64,000 nt of DNA from Gordionus sp. m RMFG-2023 (lineage: Eukaryota > Nematomorpha > Gordioida > Chordodea > Parachordodidae): contig NC_088779.1 in NCBI RefSeq assembly GCF_954871325.1, positions 2,234,846-2,298,845 on the forward strand, given 5' to 3'. Made by a program: the position numbers and the translations under genes. Positions 23,043 to 34,859 of the stretch are shown here, one piece after another. The notes beneath the pieces are model-generated. The model was not told the origin of the DNA, searched no databases, and saw only the letters and a program-made list of their open reading frames with translations. Position 1 is the stretch's first letter; the number at the start of each line of letters is the position of its first letter.

Positions 23043-23517
23043 TTCAAAAAATAATACTAAACTTTACATTAAATGCAAAAATCACTCACTCCCACCCCCT
23101 CATATAGTAACATCTTATATAATATTACTCCTCACAAGTAAGATAATTATTTTTTAAATTCATCTCATAAAATAGGCAACTGTCAAAATTTAATTATTAT
23201 AAGCTTCAAATCCTTTAAAATTTACTAAATAGTCTTTACTTGCTCAATTGTATGGTAATTTTTAGAGATAATGTATGTTAAAAACAGTGATATTTTAAAT
23301 AGTGTTTTTTATACTGATAAATTTATTATACACATAATCAATATTGATGAATTTATAATATACACATAATCAATAATTTACATGCTAGAATTATTTCACA
23401 TTATTGATTTATAAATGAATTTTTAATGAAATAAGTGTTTACAATTTTTTCTACAATTAACTAAAAATAGTTTGTTTTATAGGTTTTGATTTGAGCTAAT
23501 TATACAATGAATGATGT

Positions 23518-23610
23518 TCAAATTTTTGGAATATTTAATGCACCAATTGCTTCACTCAGGTCTTCTTCAAAGCAAAGTTCATACAATGTTTTGACATATG
23601 TGTCTTCTTC
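23518..23610 (-). CDS. Lone terminal exon of an unrecognised gene
   Basis: A clean acceptor (AAATTTTAG at 23611) leads into EEDTYVKTLYELCFEEDLSE then AIGALNIPKI and a stop at 23520-23518. The amino-acid composition and acceptor make it look like the last coding exon of a host gene. I do not recognise the family and found no matching upstream exon on the minus strand up to 25 kb, so the intron may be long or the exon a relic. Confidence 0.4.
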   Translation of the reverse strand, partial: EEDTYVKTLYELCFEEDLSEAIGALNIPKI

Positions 23611-24516
23611 CTAAAATTTAATAAACATAAATTATGTGTTATAGTAATTTAGGAAAGAATACTAATTTTTACAGTGTTGGTCTACAAATATTTCACTGAT
23701 CCAATCTAATATTCATATAACAAATCCAATATTTAGAATGATTTATATTTAATATCTCTCTTTAACCAATGTTATAAAATAATCAATATTTTCTAAAAAA
23801 TTAGATGTAAATAATGAGTAAAAGAGTAAACATTTTCAAATTTTCCATTTTGTTACATTAAAATTATCAAGTGGACTATTTTTTCTTTTTAAATATTTCC
23901 ATCTTATATTTACAATTACAAATAAATTGAATTTTGGTTCCTTATATTTATTTATTACAAAAATTATGCATAAAATATACAACTCGAAACAATGATAATA
24001 TCAGATTGAATCAGGCTTTTTGTAAATATATGCCTGATTCTGTTTTTTTTTCAAGTCTGATCTAAAATTTAATATTCAGTATAGCCCTACTATTTTTTAT
24101 AATATTGTTAAGTAAAAATCTATCCTCTTTCTGCCACATATGAGAAAAATCTCCAGGCTTACATATTACTATTTTGGCTAAAATCTTAATTGGGCCATTT
24201 TTAAAAATCCTTAAGATGTATGTATATTAGAATGAGGGTAGGCCAGATGTGGAGTAATGAGATTATGATTAGTATAGTCTGAAAAATATAGGATAAATTT
24301 TCAAGGGCTTTTTTAACATATCTTACTCTTTTTACCAGCACATCAGTGCCTGTTATTAATTTTTAAATTTCAAAATTTTTACATACATTTTGCTTTCTTC
24401 ATAAACAACAATTTCATGACCAAAATTTAGGCACAAATTCAAAATATTTGGTTAAAAATTTTAATTATTGAATTTTAACCTTTTAGCTTTATCATCCAGA
24501 TTAAAATAATAAACAA

Positions 24517-24850
24517 CTTTATGATCCCAGGTTTCATTTCCCTGATTATTTATTGGGTGATGCAACAACAGATGGGGTGCACACACCCCCAAACACTCCT
24601 TTCCCATCAATCATCCCTAAAAAACCTTTTTACAACTTTAATCAATTATATCAGTCATCCAACCTCCAATCAGGAAAGGGATTTGGTGGTCACAAATAGT
24701 TAGAAGCACTCCCAAGTCGTAACCTTGGTAATCTCTTAGATGAACAATTCAGTCGCCATCGTTTTATGCATAGGAAGTGAAATCGTATAGCCTACTTCTG
24801 TCAAGTAAATTTTAAAGGCAGACCTTCATATTTGGTTATATAGCCAAGGG
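24517..24850 (+). pseudogene. Decayed coding-like segment
   Basis: One frame reads FHFPDYLLGDATTDGVHTPP, PFPSIIPKKPFYNFNQLYQS and SGKGFGGHK, stop, then LEALPSRNLGNLLDEQFSRH, stop, NRIAYFCQVNFKGRPSYLVI. Protein-like text in a single frame over 110 codons with about three stops and no introns suggests a processed pseudogene or a retroelement piece. The parent is not recognised. Confidence 0.4.
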
Positions 24851-25049
24851 TGACATAAGGCCACCAAATTATCTAATGAGGATGGAAGAGAAAATAATTG
24901 CTAGCAGAGCTATAACACTTTTTTTAAGTGAAAAGGGTTTGGATCTAAGTTAGGTGAAAAAAATGGTTTGAGTTCAGATAGAATAAAATTTATTTAATTA
25001 TTTACCATAAAAAAATAATTTATCATCATCATAATAACAATACTCAGAT

Positions 25050-25204
25050 CAGAGATATAGTCTTAGCCCTGGCCATATTTGAATTTTTTTAAAAAAATAT
25101 CCAGACCTAATATTTTAGCTATTACTAACTATAAAAATAAAAAATAATATATTTTAAAAAAAAATCAGGGCCAGGTTGAAATTTATTTAGCTATGATACC
25201 TCTG
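25050..25204. mobile_element. Short GCCCGG/GGCCAGG-family MITE
   Basis: CAGAGATATAGTCTTAGCCC at the left and GGGCCAGG ... GATACCTCTG at the right frame a GCTATTACTAACTATAAAAA core, as in the 7262-7487 element. It ends 12 bp before the 25217 hAT-like element. No convincing TSD. Confidence 0.5.
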
Positions 25205-26341
25205 ATATCTAATAATTAGGTGTGTACTGATACCACTTTTTGGAGACCGATTACCGATCCGATCATATCTAATTTTGTATTCTGTAAAGATACCAATGGT
25301 TTTAATATACTTTTTATTAGTATAACATCTATAATTTAACTATACCATAACTTATGTCATTTAAATATAATGATCAGTTATAGTTTATATTCAATTCAAT
25401 TGCAATTCTAAAAGTATATAAAATATTTTTATTGATAAATCACTTTTATATAACTAACGTTAATCAATATACATAATAAGTAATAAAAAAATATATTATG
25501 AAATATGAAAAAATATTTAAAATAATATTTAACATTAATATATCGAAGATTTCTTGTTAGAAATACCAAAATTTCCAATTTATCAGAGGTCAGCCGGCGA
25601 TGGTAACTGTCAATATAACTAGCTTCACTAAAAACAGATTCTGAAAAGATGGTTTCTAGTTCGTATTTTTTTTAATTAGGTGTTTTGTCGTTTTGCTAAA
25701 ACTTAAATTTTGGTTAGGGTCCACCTCTTCGTATAAACATTTATGAAAAAACGTCAAATGACCTAAAATGGCCACAAATATATATGAAGCGATTATAATA
25801 TTTGTATAATTTTGAAACATTGTAACAGATTAGACAAATAAATTAAAAAATGTTTTTATTTTAAAATAAATTTAAATATAAATTGCCAGTTCATAAGTTT
25901 TAACTTGCCTATTTTCCGATATTGTTACAATTATAATAATAACCATATATTCTATTTTATAGTTGAATTTCTTAACTCTATCATATAGTGTGGTCTTTCT
26001 AACTATTCAAAAGTCTGACTATTAAAACTTTTTCTATTGTTTATGTGGCACGCTAATAATAATTTTAGGGAATCATTTATTATTAATATCATATATAAAA
26101 TTTTAATCTTTTGTAAACTTTATTAAAAATAATATGTTTCGATCGCGATTATAATAATTAAACATTTGTATTGCGATATATAAATAAAATAACAGTGACG
26201 AAAAAATGATAAAGTTTATATAACAAAAATATAATAACTATAAATTTTGAAATTGACGTATACCACTTCTGTCAAACCCGACTATAAATATTTGGATTAA
26301 TAATAATGTTATCCTTTATTGACATTTATAAAACAATTTAG

Positions 26342-27618
26342 TTAGACAATAGAAGAAAAATTACTGTGATTTGATTTTTTTGAATATAAAAATTTTGATA
26401 TTTTATCTAAATATTCTATAGGGGTAAAAAAAAACCTCCACAGTAGAATTATATTTTCATTTATTTTATCGTCTATTATACAATATTTTTTTCTTCTTAA
26501 AGTAACCTTTCTACCATCACCTAATTGAATTAATTTTAAGTCCATATCCTGTTCTATAATTTTTATGGTGTCAATAAAAAGATAAATATTAAGGTGCGAA
26601 TAAGGAATGTATTCCTTGAGCGATGAAACCGTTCCACATGATTATTCGTCCTCACACCCCTAATATCAAATTTATTTCACATTTGATATTTAAATTTTGC
26701 ATTATTATTAATCCAAGTATTTTCAAAATAATTTAAAAAATCAAAAATTGAATTTATCCTAAAATCTTTAGCTTGTCGCCTCAGCTCGTTAATTATATAT
26801 GGCACATCCCTTTCTAATAAAAAAGGAATGGCCATTATAATTCGAAATTTATTTTTATATTACTATTCTGTCTAAAAAGTCGGGTTAGTTGACTTTCAAT
26901 GCGCCAAATAACGTACTGACAGAAGTGGAAATAACAGCCCTTAACAATTATAGTGCGAAAAACAGCTTTAAGGGCTAAGTATACCCCAATTTCAAAATCT
27001 GTAGTGGCAAATCGCGGGGAAAAGAAAACCCTAAAGATAAACAATAACTTTTTAATAAAGAAAACATATATAAATAAGTATTTTTATGTTTATCTGGCAA
27101 TAAAATGTATGCACAAATAATAAGAGTATGATTAACTAAAATAGAAATAGTATAAAATTGTTTAAATAATTTAGGTGCGGCATTAAAAGTGCCGTCTAAA
27201 AAATTTTTTTTTAGCCAAACAAAGGCGTGATAAAAGTTTCTTAGTTGTAAAAATATATATTCTATTATCGTCATTATTAACAAATAAAAATTTTCTCCTA
27301 CCGTAAATTTATGTTCATCGCGTAAAATTATCAAGAGGAAATGGGGGTCTTGTTGATTGAACCACACGCCCCATTATTGGTCTTACTGCCAAAAATTTTG
27401 GCAAAGTGGTTGTATGATTTAAACAAAATGCATCCAATTTCCGAATCCGCATTACATTCTGGTAAATTTTGTTTATACTCAAATGAGTATCTATTTTAAT
27501 TCGATCCTTTAGTTTATTAAATGTGACTAGAAGTTCATAGTGTTCTTCATCATCACCATGATTATGTGTTTGGGTCACAGTAAAATGTGCCCCAAATTTA
27601 GCTCTCCCCTTGCATGTT
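26342..27618 (-). pseudogene. MULE transposase, left arm copy
   Basis: Reading leftwards: GRAKFGAHFTVTQTHNHGDD (end of a FLYWCH-type zinc finger), KIYQNVMRIRKL, then the MULE core LDGTFNAAPKLFKQFYTISI, DKHKNTYLYMFSLLK, TDFEIGVYLALKAVF and GCYFHFCQYVIWRIESQLTR, and late segments MDLKLIQLGDGRKVTLRRKK and EYLDKISKFLY. The two catalytic aspartates (in DGTF and TDFE) and the CxxH motif are present. The reading crosses several frames, so the copy is inactive, but lesions are few for its length. Confidence 0.78.
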
Positions 27619-27620
27619 TT

Positions 27621-27775
27621 GAGATCTTGGAGGAAATAGATGCCCATAACAGAAATCTAGTCCAGGTAAATTTCAATTATATTTGTACGATCTATTTTTT
27701 AACAAAGTTTTGGACCAAGAGATCTTGGAGGAAATAGATGCCCATAACAGAAATACCATTAGTCCAAGTAAATAA
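27621..27775. repeat. Direct repeat pair in the MULE dimer centre
   Basis: AGATCTTGGAGGAAATAGAT plus CCATAACAGAAAT occurs at about 27621 and again at about 27720, each followed by a related TAGTCCAGGTAAAT or TAGTCCAAGTAAAT. Both copies point the same way although the flanking transposons are inverted, so this is filler or duplicated 5' sequence made when the dimer formed. Confidence 0.65.
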
Positions 27776-27839
27776 TATCTTTTAAATATTTATATCATAT
27801 TTAAACAAAGCTATTATTCAAAACAATTTTAACAATCAA

Positions 27840-29215
27840 ATGGTTCAATATAGTTTTATTAAATCAAAATACAACAAATATATTATCTATTCTAACAAAT
27901 ATTTATACCTTCATGATTATGGCGACTTATATTACAAATGTCGTATAAAAACAAGCAAGGGGAGAGCTAAATTTGGGGCACATTTTACTGTGACCCAAAC
28001 ACATAATCATGGTGATGATGAAGAACACTATGAACTTCTAGTCACATTTAATAAACTAAAGGATCGAATTAAAATAGATACTCATTTGAGTATAAACAAA
28101 ATTTACCAGAATGTAATGCGGATTCGGAAATTGGTTGCATTTTGTTTAAATCATACAACCACTTTGCCAACATTTTTGGCAGTAAAACCAATAATGGGGC
28201 GTGTGGTTCAATCAACAAGACCCCCATTTCCTCTTGATAATTTTACGCGATGAACATAAATTTACGGTAGGAAAAAATTTTATTTTTTAATAATGACGAT
28301 AATAGATTATATATTTTTACAACAGAAACTTTTATCACGCCTTTGTTTGGCTAAAAAAAAATTTTTTAGACGGCACTTTTAATGCCGCACCTAAATTATT
28401 TAATCAATTTTATACTATTTCTATTTTAGTTAATTATACTCTTATTATTTGTGCATACATTTTATTGCCAGATAAACATAAAAATACTTATTTATATATG
28501 TTTTCTTTATTAAAAAGTTATTGTTTATCTTTAGGGTTTTCTTTTCCCCGCGATTTGCCACTATAGATTTTGAAATTGGGGTATACTTAGCCCTTAAAGT
28601 TGTTTTTCGCACTATAGTTGTTAAGGGCTGTTATTTCCACTTCTGTCAGTACGTTATTTGGCGCATTGAAAGTCAACTAACCCGACTTTTTAGACAGAAT
28701 AGTAATATAAAAAAAAATTTCGAATTATCATTCCTTTTTTATTAGAAAGGGATGTGCCATATATAATTAACGAGCTGAGGCGACAAGCTGAAGATTTTAG
28801 GATAAATTCAATTTTTGATTTTTTAAATTTTTTTGAAAATACTTGGATTAATAAAAATGCAAAATTTAAATAACAAATGTGGAATACATTTGATATTAGG
28901 GGCGTGAGGACGAATAATCATGTGGAACGGTTTCATCGCTCAAGGAATACATTCCTTATTCGCACCCTAATATTTATCTCTTTATTGACACCATAAAAAT
29001 TATAGAACAGGATATGGACTTAAAATTAATTCAATGATGGTAGAAAGGTTACTGAAAGAGGAAAAAAATATTGTATAATAGACGATAAAATAAATGAAAA
29101 TATAATTCTTTAGAGTGGAGGTTTTTTTACCCCTCTGGAATATTTAGATAAAATATCTGAATTTTTATATTCAAAAAAATCAAATCACAGTAATTTTTCT
29201 TCTATTGTCTAACTA
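27840..29215 (+). pseudogene. MULE transposase, right arm copy
   Basis: This copy keeps more of the N-terminus: from an ATG at 27840 it reads MVQYSFIKSKYNKYI and LYLHDYGDLYYKCRI, a FLYWCH-type DNA-binding finger, then the same GRAKFGAHFTVTQ and NKIYQNVMRIRKL as the left arm. The catalytic core (DGTF, DFEIGVYLALK, GCYFHFCQYVIW) and the NHVERFHRSRNTF motif follow in shifted frames, ending near EYLDKIS at about 29160. Several frame changes make it inactive. Confidence 0.78.
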
Positions 29216-29797
29216 AATTGTTTTATAATGTCAATAAAGGATAACATTATTATTAATCCAAATATTTATAGTCAGGTTTGCCAGAAGTGGCATACGTCAA
29301 TTTCAAAATTTATAGTTATTATATTTTTGTTATATAAACTTTAACATTGTTTCGTCACTGTTATTCTATTTATAGAGTTAACATGCATTAAACCTCCTTT
29401 CCATTTTTTTAATAGTCATATTTATATATCGCGATACAAATGTTTAATTATTATAATCGCGATCGAAACATATTATTTTTAATGAAGTTTACAAAAGATT
29501 AAAATTTTATACATGATATTAATAATAAATGATTCCCTAAAATTATCATTAGCGTCCCACATAAACAATAAGAAATAGTTTTAAAAGTCAGAATTTTGAA
29601 TAGTTAGAAAGACGACTACTATGTGATAGAGTTAAGAAATTCAACTATAAAATAGGATTTATGGTTATTATTATTTGTAACAATATCGGAAAATAGGTAA
29701 GTTAAAACTTTTGAGCTAATTTTATTTCAGGATATATCTTTTTAAATACTAGGTAAATAAAACTTAATTAAACGAGAAATTAATATATTGCTTATTC

Positions 29798-29974
29798 AAA
29801 GTTGGACAGTACTGCAAATACTTGTATCTAAAATACAAGATCCTTTTATATCTTTATCTTGTATCTTTTTGATATTTTGAAAAAGATACTAGTATCTGTA
29901 TCTAAAATTCATTTTTCAACCAAGAATCTATATTGTATCTAGATTCTTTTTCCGTAAGACCTCCCCAACTCTGT
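29798..29974. mobile_element. hAT-type MITE, AGAGTTGG/GTATCT family, copy in MULE right arm
   Basis: Ends AAAGTTGGACAGTAC and the complement of ACAGAGTTGGGGAGG, with GTATCT repeats inside. The TSD GCTTATTC (29790-29797 and 29975-29982) is perfect. It is absent from the left MULE arm, so it arrived after dimer formation. Confidence 0.82.
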
Positions 29975-31490
29975 GCTTATTCTATAAACTAAAAAGTCGA
30001 CTAAGAGTTCAACATTTCCTTTGGTTCACAAAGAATAGATTTTATGGTTATCTTACTCAATGTTATTAAAGAAATATTAGGGAAATTTCAAATAATTACA
30101 CTAAAAATAAATAAATTCAATAAGATATTTTATATTTTATAGTGATGTAAATAATATATAATATTTAAGGATCTTTACTTTAGGTATCTATTATAATATT
30201 TATTATAATTTAATAATGAAATACAACAGTCTTAAAACCATAAATTTTGAACAGGATAATATCGTTCACATTATATTTCATTTGAGCTATGGTATTGTTA
30301 ATTCTTCTGTTTCTGAGCTTAAAGATATACTTCAGATATTTCATAGATGTTTGATTGTATTCATTAAAATTTCATATAAATAACTTAATATATATTGTAT
30401 TAGATTACAAAATAAAAGCTAATTTATTATAAAATATTTAATGAGTTATCAAATTTTTTTAAATTCAATTTATATTTTATTATGCAAAAAAGGAGATTCA
30501 TTTTTATATATTAATTAAAAATTTTATTATGATATTTGATATAAATTTTATTAATATTATATCAAAGATATATATAATATATTTGTGCTGTCTCTAATAT
30601 ATTATTATTGAGTTTGCCAAAATATTGTAAATTATCTGCAATTTATTTTTAGTATATACTGTTCTCGTATTTATAAATATTAATTACTATTTAGCAATTT
30701 TTATTTTTATTTAAATTTATTTTTTTGTATTAATATAAATATTAATTTATTTGTCTAATCTGTTACAATGTTTCAAAATCATACAAATATTATAATCGCT
30801 TCAAATATATTTGTGGCCATTTTAGGTCATTTGACGTTTTTTCATAAATGTTCATACGAAGAGGTGGACCCTAACCGATTATCCCACACTTTTATAAACA
30901 GAATGCGCAGAAAAATAACAATATGACAAGAATGTTTATTTATTAATTATTATTAAAAAAATATACATAAAAATGGATTTCGATATTATTTATAAAAATA
31001 AATGATAAATTTTTAAAAAAAAATTTGCAACATTTATTTTTTAAAGGCGCCATTTTATATCAAAGGATCGGAAAATTTTATAATATTGGTCGATAACCGA
31101 TATTTTAAACTGGGCGAAATATCGACCCGATCCGATAAAAAATATCGGTACATCCTTACTAATAATATCAAAAATGGCTATTAAGGAATGATTTCTCATA
31201 TTTAAATCAACTCTTTAATTATATTATAGTTTTTTAATGCTTAAAAATAATATACTTTGATTTATATATCACCCCAAAAGATAAATAATATCGCTACAAA
31301 ATTGATATTGGAACATGTCCCATTTTTTTCATGACCAACACTTTCATCATCCCCTTTTAATAGTTCTTTTTACTCCGCCGCTATGATATCAACCATCGGT
31401 CACTCTTCATGTTCCATTTGGATCATGGGGGCCGTTGAACTCAAAAATATTCTCCGATTGTTATCAGTAGCTTAAATGGATTTTATATGA

Positions 31491-31718
31491 TTATTCAACA
31501 TTGACGAATTTCCTCTGATCATCGCTACGGGTCTTGACAGATGAGGCACTCGTCTTTCGGGACATCGATTCCTTAAATGGTCTCAAGTCCTTACTGGATT
31601 CTTCCCCCGTTCTCAATAATTTGAACTTTGATGGCTGGGTTGCGACAATTCCGTTCTTGTCATCTATTATACTGCCTTTGCATTCTGGTTTGATGTACTT
31701 CTGAAGTCTTGCCCTCAT
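31491..31718 (-). CDS. Probable terminal exon of an unrecognised gene
   Basis: An acceptor-like GTATAG precedes ATGAGGGCAAG at 31718. The exon reads MRARLQKYIKPECKGSIIDD, FKLLRTGEESSKDLRPF and SVKTRSDDQRKFVNVE before a TAA. It is basic and hydrophilic, less AT rich than its surroundings, and has no internal stop in 75 codons. The family is not recognised, and whether the first Met is a true start or internal is open. A further GC-richer patch follows at 31370-31450 without a clear reading. Confidence 0.45.
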   Translation of the reverse strand: MRARLQKYIKPECKGSIIDDKNGIVATQPSKFKLLRTGEESSKDLRPFKESMSRKTSASSVKTRSDDQRKFVNVE

Positions 31719-32619
31719 CTATACGATCTGAATAAAGGTTCGCGTGTTTTTGGAAAACCTATAACAGTTATCGCTAATATAGATAATTTCAGATAAATTG
31801 AGCCATTACTTCCCAGCAGTCAAAAATATTTACACATCCTTATTAATCTAGTATGCGCGAGAAGATTTCTAAATAAATTGACGGAGTCTGTTCACTTTAA
31901 TGTTCTGTAAATTTTATTTTCCAAAGTCAATTTTAAAAAATAATTATCAGCAACAAGACTATTGTAGTGAAAAAAAGACTTTGATGACTCCCATAATTTA
32001 AAATGTTTCTCTGAATAAATTTCTCAATCATTTTTTTAAGTTACTATATTTAACAATGTAACCAAACAAACATTATTAAATCATATGATATAAAATTTTA
32101 TGAAATTATTGGTGGTAAAATTGATTCAACAAAAAAAAAGTTATTAATAATGAAAATAAATGGTAAAATACAATTCTTGATCGCTAAAATTTAAAAAAAG
32201 GTTTGGTCTGGGTTCTAAGCCCTGATTAATAGTACGATTATTCTAGTTCAAGATAACGATCTCAATATCAAAATTTTTCGTCCCAAGTATGCCCATGTTT
32301 TGGTTAGCAACCCTATAGGGAAGAAATCTTTAAATTCAAAAAAATTATTTTATTCTCTATTTTAATTTTTTGGATTAAATTTATATATTCAGCAATAACT
32401 TTGATAATTTAAATGATATTTTAAACTATTCATCATAAAAAATGAATAGTAAACATCACCCACTTTCTAATTTTTTTTTTAAACTTGAAGATAAGGAAGG
32501 GAATTTAACATTAATATTTTTTGGGTCACGGGATGGGCTTATATTTTATTTTATGCCAGCTCTGCAGGACTCCAATTCAGAATATCGTTTTTGAGTGAAT
32601 ATTTTTCCATTAATTTTCA

Positions 32620-32980
32620 TTATATATAATTTGATTTTTTGAATAAATGATAATATTTCTAACATTCTACCATTCCTTGTGGCAGCTTCAGACATGTGTA
32701 CTGGCATGTATATTGTACTGGTTATACATTTATCTTTAGGATAATTGTTGAATAATATTAAATCTTTTGAAATCTAGGGTAACATTATAATAAATTATTA
32801 AATATTTTAAAAAAAACTTTTTACAATAATGATATTTTTGGTTATTAATTATAGTTATATAAATGATATAAAATTATTAGAATAAATTTTGTGAGAGTTC
32901 CTCTGGGAGAAACCAGCAATATTGATGTCATTCTTTCACCTTTAAAACGATCAACATTTTTTCGATTTCCAGTTGATTAA
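32620..32980 (+). CDS. Possible pair of small exons, unrecognised
   Basis: At 32640-32705 a frame reads NDNISNILPFLVAASDMCTG, with a GT after the last T of GGCAT. At 32881, after ATTATTAG, a second reads INFVRVPLGETSNIDVILSP then LKRSTFFRFPVD and a stop at 32978-32980. Both look protein-like against the AT background, but the joint is speculative and no family is recognised. Between 31720 and 32620 I see nothing else. Confidence 0.25.
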
Positions 32981-33443
32981 TTTTTACATCGATACATCCA
33001 TTCTAATTGTTGGCCATGCCATATACAATTTATTTATCGCAATTTAGGAAAAGTGATATGATATCAATCTTTTTTTATAGTCTATTGTTCAGAAAAAGTT
33101 TTGCAAATTATATACAATAAAATTATTCAATATGTATATAGTTGTTTTGTATTCAATTTGGAGAATAATGAATTTTTTCTCGAATTATTGTATGTTCTAG
33201 GGAAAATATATAATATAAAGTTTAATTTTATCGTTAACTATTATTATTTTAGAAATAAATGATCAGCTAAATATTTTTTATAGAAAGTATATTGTATCTT
33301 TGTTAAATTTTTAAATACGATATTTGTATCTAAAATATTTATATTTTGTAAAATATGGTTTTAACGGATTCGTCCAACTCTAATATAAGCGCAATAAAAA
33401 TTTTAAAAAAAATTCTGTCAATATATTCTTGTATAAATCATTC

Positions 33444-33743
33444 ATTTATTTAGCACGTTGGCATATGACCCCTTTCCTAAGAGAAAGTACGTCAATTATG
33501 TGATGTCCATCTTCTCACAATAGCGCTGGTTATTCTAATAATTCGATTCGTAGGTCTACAAAAAAATATTCGATTCGAAAATTTATCTAAACCTTATAAA
33601 AAAAATAGATTATATTTATTTAGCACCTTGGCATGATTCCTTCCGAAGAGAAAGCACGTCAATTATGTGATGCCCATCTTCTTCTCACAATCGCGCTGGT
33701 TATTCTAATAATTCAATTCGTATAGTGGGTCTACAAAAAAAAA
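33444..33743. repeat. Tandem duplication, about 130 bp, 170-bp shift
   Basis: ATTTATTTAGCACGTTGGCA, AAGTACGTCAATTATGTGAT and GCGCTGGTTATTCTAATAAT (33444-33571) recur at 33614-33743 with a few changes. Both copies end in the ATTCGATTCGTA terminal motif of the ATTCG family, so the left end of that transposon appears to be duplicated. Confidence 0.75.
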
Positions 33744-34059
33744 TTATAAACAGATGTGGACGTTTTAAAACTGACACCTTTAATAAGGATTCTAGCTAAA
33801 ACTAATTGTCATTAGCAAATAGAAATTTACAGAAAATAACAAACGAAATAAAACCCGATGATTTCATAACGTTACCCGAATAATTGGCTAAAAAAAACTA
33901 GATTTTTTTAGAATTAGAAATGCTTATAAAAAAATAATAAATTCTGTTCTATTCATTATTATTTCGATCTAATATTCTAAAATTTATCAAAAATAATCAC
34001 TACATTAAAATATAATTATGCTAGATCCAAATTTGAAAACAACCAGTTTTTCTAATAAT

Positions 34060-34300
34060 TTTTTCCTTGAAAAACATTCTATTCTTCATTACCCTATTTG
34101 TCCTTACTGAGAATAACTGCTCACATGAAGCCGAGGCTCCCTGAATGGACAATATATCAATTGCCATTTTCTATAACAAGAAAAAATGATTTGCCATGCA
34201 GTTTGAACCATTCTGATGGGCTCTTACTAGAAGCTATTCTTAATTCATCAAGATATGTTTCAACCTCACATATTGATGAGATGTTGATGAGATGATATTT
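34060..34300 (-). pseudogene. hAT transposase dimerisation-domain relic
   Basis: The minus strand reads EVETYLDELRIASSKSPSEW and, after one frame change, ILSIQGASASCEQLFSVRTN then RVMKNR. This matches the hAT C-terminal YLSIQ.TSA.SER.FS signature. It lies between ATTCG-type ends at about 33541 and 34600, so it probably belongs to the autonomous member of that repeat family. Confidence 0.7.
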
Positions 34301-34681
34301 TGTTTGAATATTTTATCCATGTCACGCTTGACTGGACTATTGTTTTAACGGATAAGTATTAATATCATATTTAACTTTGTATTCATTATATATTTCCTTA
34401 AATTTTTCCGATAAAATAGTTGTCTTTATGTTATATGAGATAGATATTTGTTCAAAGATTTTAAATATAAATAAATTTGAATAATAAAAAATTTAATATT
34501 CGACGAATACTTTTTCTCATTATTCATATTCGATTCGAAAATTAGATTTGAATAATTGTGCTATACGAATCGAATAACAAATAATTCGTTTTAGGCCTAA
34601 TGAGTAGTAAATTATTTGACTCATTTAAACAAATGGGAAAATGCACAATTTGATAAGTATTTATTATTCATTTGACTACAG

Positions 34682-34859
34682 GTATTGTTGGCTAAAAAAT
34701 GGTATTGATGCATCTAAGATAATTAGTTGTCAAATAAACCAAAAAAATATAACTTCTGATAATTATTATGATTTGTTACTTTTCTTACACAGTAATATTT
34801 TTCAAAAGGCACCATTACTTTGTAACCCATTACTAGGGCTGGTTTACAATACTAAATAG
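34682..34859 (+). CDS. Possible terminal exon, unrecognised
   Basis: After the acceptor TTTGACTACAG the sequence stays open for 58 codons: CWLKNGIDASKIISCQIN, SDNYYDLLLFLHSNIFQKAP and LLGLVYNTK, then TAG. A convincing partner exon upstream was not found; ATGAGTAGTAAATTATTTGA at 34600 starts a short frame that stops before any donor. It may be a relic. Confidence 0.3.

Larger units (their letters stand above)
25712..30876. mobile_element. Head-to-head MULE dimer (two Mutator-like elements in inverted order)
   Basis: The outer ends are GGTTAGGGTCCACCTCTTCG at the left and its complement at the right. The arms (about 25712-27618 and 27949-30876) are inverted copies. In a 150-bp stretch I compared by eye (26861-27010 against 28550-28700) they differ at only three positions. 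Each arm carries the same MULE transposase gene, reading outward from the centre. The right arm is about 1 kb longer because of later insertions between about 29730 and 30740, including the MITE at 29798. No 9-bp TSD was evident at the ends. Confidence 0.82.
25217..31158. mobile_element. hAT-like element with perfect 8-bp TSD, split by a MULE dimer
   Basis: The left end TAGGTGTGTACTGATACC, followed by GATTACCGATCCGATCAT, and the right end ACCCGATCCGATAAAAAATA then CGGTACATCCTTA, form an inverted pair. The flanks are CTAATAAT at 25209-25216 and 31159-31166, identical. Between them the 25712-30876 insertion accounts for most of the length, leaving about 780 bp of hAT-like DNA without an intact transposase. 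Confidence 0.8.

Noticed and set aside
23630-23720. An upstream partner exon (WISEIFVDQH) for the terminal exon at 23518-23610
   Set aside because: Its donor phase would create a stop at the junction.
27618-27776. Host-gene capture (Pack-MULE) in the MULE dimer centre
   Set aside because: The segment looks like an exon end, but it could equally be the transposase's own 5' exon; no parent gene is known.
25700-30890. 9-bp target-site duplication for the MULE dimer
   Set aside because: The sequences outside GGTTAGGG on the two sides (TAAATTTT and GATTATCC) do not match.
34600-34681. First exon MSSKLFDSFKQ joined to the 34682 exon
   Set aside because: The frame stops before a donor, and the only available intron would be about 25 nt.
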